Notes under the pieces: model-generated
The model's database searches: none
Told to the model about the DNA's origin: nothing
Seen by the model: the letters and a program-made list of their open reading frames with translations, nothing else
Assembly: GCA_030620255.1 (NCBI GenBank)
Contig: JAUXFB010000002.1
Span: 1 to 16,460 of the forward strand
Length of the DNA stretch: 16,460 nt
Direction of reading: 5' to 3'
From: Candidatus Aminicenantota bacterium
GTDB lineage: Bacteria; Acidobacteriota; Aminicenantia; UBA2199
Translations under genes and position numbers: made by a program
In this document: piece by piece, positions 13,875 through 16,460 of the stretch
How positions within the stretch are numbered: position 1 is the stretch's first letter
Layout: each line of letters starts with the position of its first letter

Positions 13875-15112
13875 TAGTTGGACTATTTAAAACAGAAAAG
13901 CATAAGTATGAGATAGATTGTATTCTTGAGGAATTAAAGTTATTGATAGAAAGTGCAGGTGCAGAGGTTTATGATTTATTCTATCAGAAAAGAGATTCAC
14001 CTGATAAAAAGTACCTTATTGGTAAAGGAAAAGTAAGTGAAATAAAAAATCTAATAAATGTGAAAAATATTGATTTAATTGTATTCTATAATTATCTTAA
14101 CAATATACAACAGAGGAACCTTGAGAATTATTTTAAAATTAAAGTTATTGATAGAGCAAGGTTAATACTCGATATTTTTGCAACTCGTGCAAAATCTATT
14201 GAAGGTAAACTTCAAGTTGAACTTGCTCAGCTACTCTATCTTCTTCCTAGATTAACTGGTAAGGGAATTGAACTATCCAGATTGGGAGGTGGAATAGGAA
14301 CAAGAGGACCTGGAGAGACAAAGTTAGAAGTAGATAGAAGAAGAATAAAAAAAAGGATCTCAATCCTCAAAAAGAGGTTAGTAAAAATTAGAAAAAACAG
14401 GGAGACCCAAAGAAAGGGAAGAAAATCCTTTCCTGTCCCTGTTATCTCTCTCGCTGGATATACATCAGCAGGCAAATCAACCCTTTTCAAACAATTAACC
14501 TCAGAAGAGGTAATGATTTCAGAGAAATTGTTTTCCACATTAGATCCTCTGTTGAGGCGTGTATGTCTGGATGAAATTGAGATGGGATATTATTTCTTAT
14601 TATCAGATACAGTTGGTTTTATAAGAAATATGCCCAAGGAGCTCTTACAATCATTTAAGGCTACTCTTGAGGAAATGGTGCAATCAGATATAATTTTGCA
14701 TATAGTGGATATTTCAAATTCTGAATATTTAAATCAGAAAATGGAAGTAGAAAAGATCCTTGAACACATAAACATACCAAATAGTAAAATAATCACAGTT
14801 TATAATAAAATAGATTCTATGGAAGATTATTCAAGTTTTTTAAACCAATCAAATGAAAATGAAATATTTATTTCTGCAAAAGAAAATGTAGGAATATTAA
14901 ATTTGAAAAAAATAATTTTCAATAAATACTTTAAAGATTATGAAAGATATACAATAGCTATTCCTGAAGATGTGTTTAACATTAATTCAATACAAAAATG
15001 GTTAATAATAGTTAATAAATCAAAAAAAGATGATTTAATATATATTGATGTTTTAAGTTCTAAGAAAAAAATGATAAAATTTAGACAGAGATATGGAGGT
15101 TATATTAAATGA
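13859..15112 (+). CDS. hflX: GTPase HflX
   Basis: HflX, 417 residues, a ribosome-binding GTPase of the Obg-HflX group that can split stalled or idle 70S ribosomes. Seen: the N-terminal HflX domain with IGKGKVSE near 54-61 and RARLILDIFATRA near 99-111, the glycine-rich SRLGGGIGTRGPGETKLE at 140-157, a basic coiled segment at about 158-190, then the G domain: G1 GYTSAGKS at 200-207, LFSTLDP near 224-230, G3 DTVG at 250-253, G4 NKID at 316-319 and G5 SAK at 339-341. All nucleotide-binding motifs are intact and the length is usual. The start lies inside miaA by 16 bases. Its stop overlaps the next start (ATGA). The three genes are likely one transcript. Confidence 0.97.
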   Translation: MERSIIVGLFKTEKHKYEIDCILEELKLLIESAGAEVYDLFYQKRDSPDKKYLIGKGKVSEIKNLINVKNIDLIVFYNYLNNIQQRNLENYFKIKVIDRARLILDIFATRAKSIEGKLQVELAQLLYLLPRLTGKGIELSRLGGGIGTRGPGETKLEVDRRRIKKRISILKKRLVKIRKNRETQRKGRKSFPVPVISLAGYTSAGKSTLFKQLTSEEVMISEKLFSTLDPLLRRVCLDEIEMGYYFLLSDTVGFIRNMPKELLQSFKATLEEMVQSDIILHIVDISNSEYLNQKMEVEKILEHINIPNSKIITVYNKIDSMEDYSSFLNQSNENEIFISAKENVGILNLKKIIFNKYFKDYERYTIAIPEDVFNINSIQKWLIIVNKSKKDDLIYIDVLSSKKKMIKFRQRYGGYIK

Positions 15113-16413
15113 AGTTATTGATGGTTTTCATATTGGTTTTAGCTTTAACAGGATGTATGAGGGTAAGTCATGTTAGAACAGAAATTAATATTCCTGAATT
15201 AAGTAGTTCTGAATATCATGACTCTTATTATATAGATGGGTGGAAAAGTTTGAGAATGAGAAACCCTAAACAAGCAATTGAATATTTTGAGAAGAGCAAT
15301 TTAGAAGATGATAAATTACATGTTGGTTTTGGATATGCATTTTTAGCTCAAAATAAATTAGGTCTTGCAAAGCGGAATTTTAAATTAGCTCTTGAATTAA
15401 ACCCGGATTCTCTTAATGCTGAGCTAGGCCTTGCTTCTATGTATGAATTAATGAAAGATAATGAAAACGCATTTAAAACCTACTCAAGGCTGCTCATAAA
15501 ATATTCTGATAATATATGGGTAAAAGTGAGGTATGAGCATATTAAATCTTATGAAACCGAATATTTTTTAAAAAAAGCTGAAACCTATAAAATTGAAAAC
15601 AGAGATAAAAAATATATCCAGTCATTAAAAAATGCTTTAAGATATTCTCCTGAAATAATTGATTTAACTGTAAAGATTGCTGATTTTTATTATAAAGCAG
15701 GAGAATATGAAAAGTCTTCAATATATTATGAGGAAATTCTTGGAAAATTTCCTGATAAAGAGGATATATTATTTAAACTTGCTGAAAATTATGAAAGGAT
15801 GAATAAAATTGATTCTGTTATAATAGTTTATAAAAAATTAGGAGAGCTAAGACCATTTGATATTAATATTACAAATAAAATAAATGATTTAAAAGTAAAA
15901 TTCTATGAAGTAAAATTACCTTTAAAATTTAAAAATATCTTTTTTAAGGATGATATGAGCAGAGAGGATCTTGCTGCGTTAATAGGCTATTATTTCGATA
16001 AATATTTAATAACTAACAAAACCCCTCTTATAATAACTGATATAGCTGGATCTTATGCAAAAGATTATATAATAAAATTATGCACTCTGGATATTATGAA
16101 ACTAAGGCCTGATCATAGCTTTGGAAGATTTGAAAATATCAAAATTACAAGAGATGCTTTTGCGGTTGTGATTAATTCTTTAATCAAGTATTTGGAAAAT
16201 TCCAGTTTTACTTTAAAATTTACACCTATTGAAAAAATAATTGAACCAACAGATGTATCCCCTATTCATAAGAATCATCAAATAATAAAATTCCTTTCAA
16301 ATTCTCAAATAATGAGACTTGATGCTGAAAATAAATTTAACCCAACGCTTAATATATCTCCAGCCGAGGCTTTTACATCAATTAAAAAGATTTTAAATAG
16401 TATTGAACAATAA
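15109..16413 (+). CDS. TPR lipoprotein with C-terminal SLH-like repeats
   Basis: A 434-residue predicted lipoprotein. Seen: a signal peptide MKLLMVFILVLALTGC with lipobox LTGC, the lipid-bearing Cys being residue 16. Four or more TPR-like helical pairs follow: about 42-66, 70-103 (ending ALELNPD), 104-137, and after a less regular part 186-218 and 220-252. The C-terminal 150 residues carry units that resemble S-layer homology (SLH) repeats: FKDDMSREDLAALI at 279-292, ITDIAGSYAKDYI to ITRDAFAVVI at 309-355, and PTDVSPIHKNHQI to ISPAEAFTSI at 380-425. SLH domains bind the cell wall, so the protein may link a membrane anchor to the sacculus or an S-layer. The start has GGAGG nine bases upstream and overlaps hflX by four bases. 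The SLH match is weak and inferred. Confidence 0.75.
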   Translation: MKLLMVFILVLALTGCMRVSHVRTEINIPELSSSEYHDSYYIDGWKSLRMRNPKQAIEYFEKSNLEDDKLHVGFGYAFLAQNKLGLAKRNFKLALELNPDSLNAELGLASMYELMKDNENAFKTYSRLLIKYSDNIWVKVRYEHIKSYETEYFLKKAETYKIENRDKKYIQSLKNALRYSPEIIDLTVKIADFYYKAGEYEKSSIYYEEILGKFPDKEDILFKLAENYERMNKIDSVIIVYKKLGELRPFDINITNKINDLKVKFYEVKLPLKFKNIFFKDDMSREDLAALIGYYFDKYLITNKTPLIITDIAGSYAKDYIIKLCTLDIMKLRPDHSFGRFENIKITRDAFAVVINSLIKYLENSSFTLKFTPIEKIIEPTDVSPIHKNHQIIKFLSNSQIMRLDAENKFNPTLNISPAEAFTSIKKILNSIEQ

Positions 16414-16443
16414 TAGTTTTATATAAATCACCTATTATTTTTT
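16409..16443 (+). terminator. Possible AU-rich terminator after the miaA-hflX unit
   Basis: AATAATAG (16409-16416, spanning the stop codon of the TPR gene) pairs perfectly with CTATTATT (16432-16439), with a 15-base loop, and the right arm runs into six T residues (16438-16443). Stability is low because only one pair is G-C. A minus-strand gene could converge here, since in-frame stops are present, but too little sequence is left to call one. Confidence 0.4.
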
Positions 16444-16460
16444 CATATCCTCCATAGACA

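Noticed and set aside
16435..16460. The end of a convergent minus-strand gene at the right edge
   Set aside because: Only about eight codons are visible before the window ends; nothing can be recognised.

Overview
The window is 16.5 kb of AT-rich bacterial chromosome. Sampled stretches of the core genes run near 28-30% G+C. Genes are tightly packed, with stop/start overlaps and bacterial -35/-10 promoters. A lipoprotein signal peptide with a lipobox points to a bacterium with envelope lipoproteins, probably a diderm. The gene set is ordinary housekeeping (UvrB, PanBCD, PurF, MiaA, HflX), joined by DUF58, DUF4388 and DUF4143 proteins and a lipoprotein with TPR and S-layer-homology-like repeats. 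That mix suggests an uncultivated anaerobic lineage of the Acidobacteriota/Aminicenantes or candidate-phylum kind, but the sequence alone does not fix the phylum.

Region 1 (1-700, minus strand): a short operon with a good promoter. It encodes a 91-residue protein of unknown function and the N-terminal part of a DUF58 (vWA-type) protein that runs off the left edge.

Region 2 (about 800-2600): a small accessory patch. It holds a C-terminal scrap of a restriction-modification enzyme and three 20-bp repeats at a 33-bp period that contain the promoter and ribosome binding site of an AAA/DUF4143 ATPase gene. After the ATPase comes a roughly 180-bp G+C-richer stretch with several strong stem-loops. 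This is the least ordinary part of the window.

Region 3 (2569-6279): tRNA-Val(CAC), whose promoter ends only about 8 bases before it. It is followed within 10 bases by a divergent nucleoside-phosphorylase-like gene, then a 2-hydroxyacid dehydrogenase and uvrB.

Region 4 (6339-12797): a long plus-strand transcription unit: deoxynucleoside kinase, panB, panC, panD, a PfkB sugar/nucleoside kinase, tRNA-Ala(CGC), purF and a DUF4388 protein. PanBCD make pantothenate for coenzyme A. The kinases and PurF serve nucleotide salvage and de novo purine synthesis. The first gene appears to be leaderless, and the pfkB stop codon lies inside the tRNA gene.

Region 5 (12798-16460): miaA, hflX and the TPR/SLH-like lipoprotein, overlapping or coupled, ending in a possible AU-rich terminator. 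The hfq gene that often lies between miaA and hflX is absent.

No CRISPR array, insertion sequence with a transposase, rRNA or recognisable riboswitch was seen.
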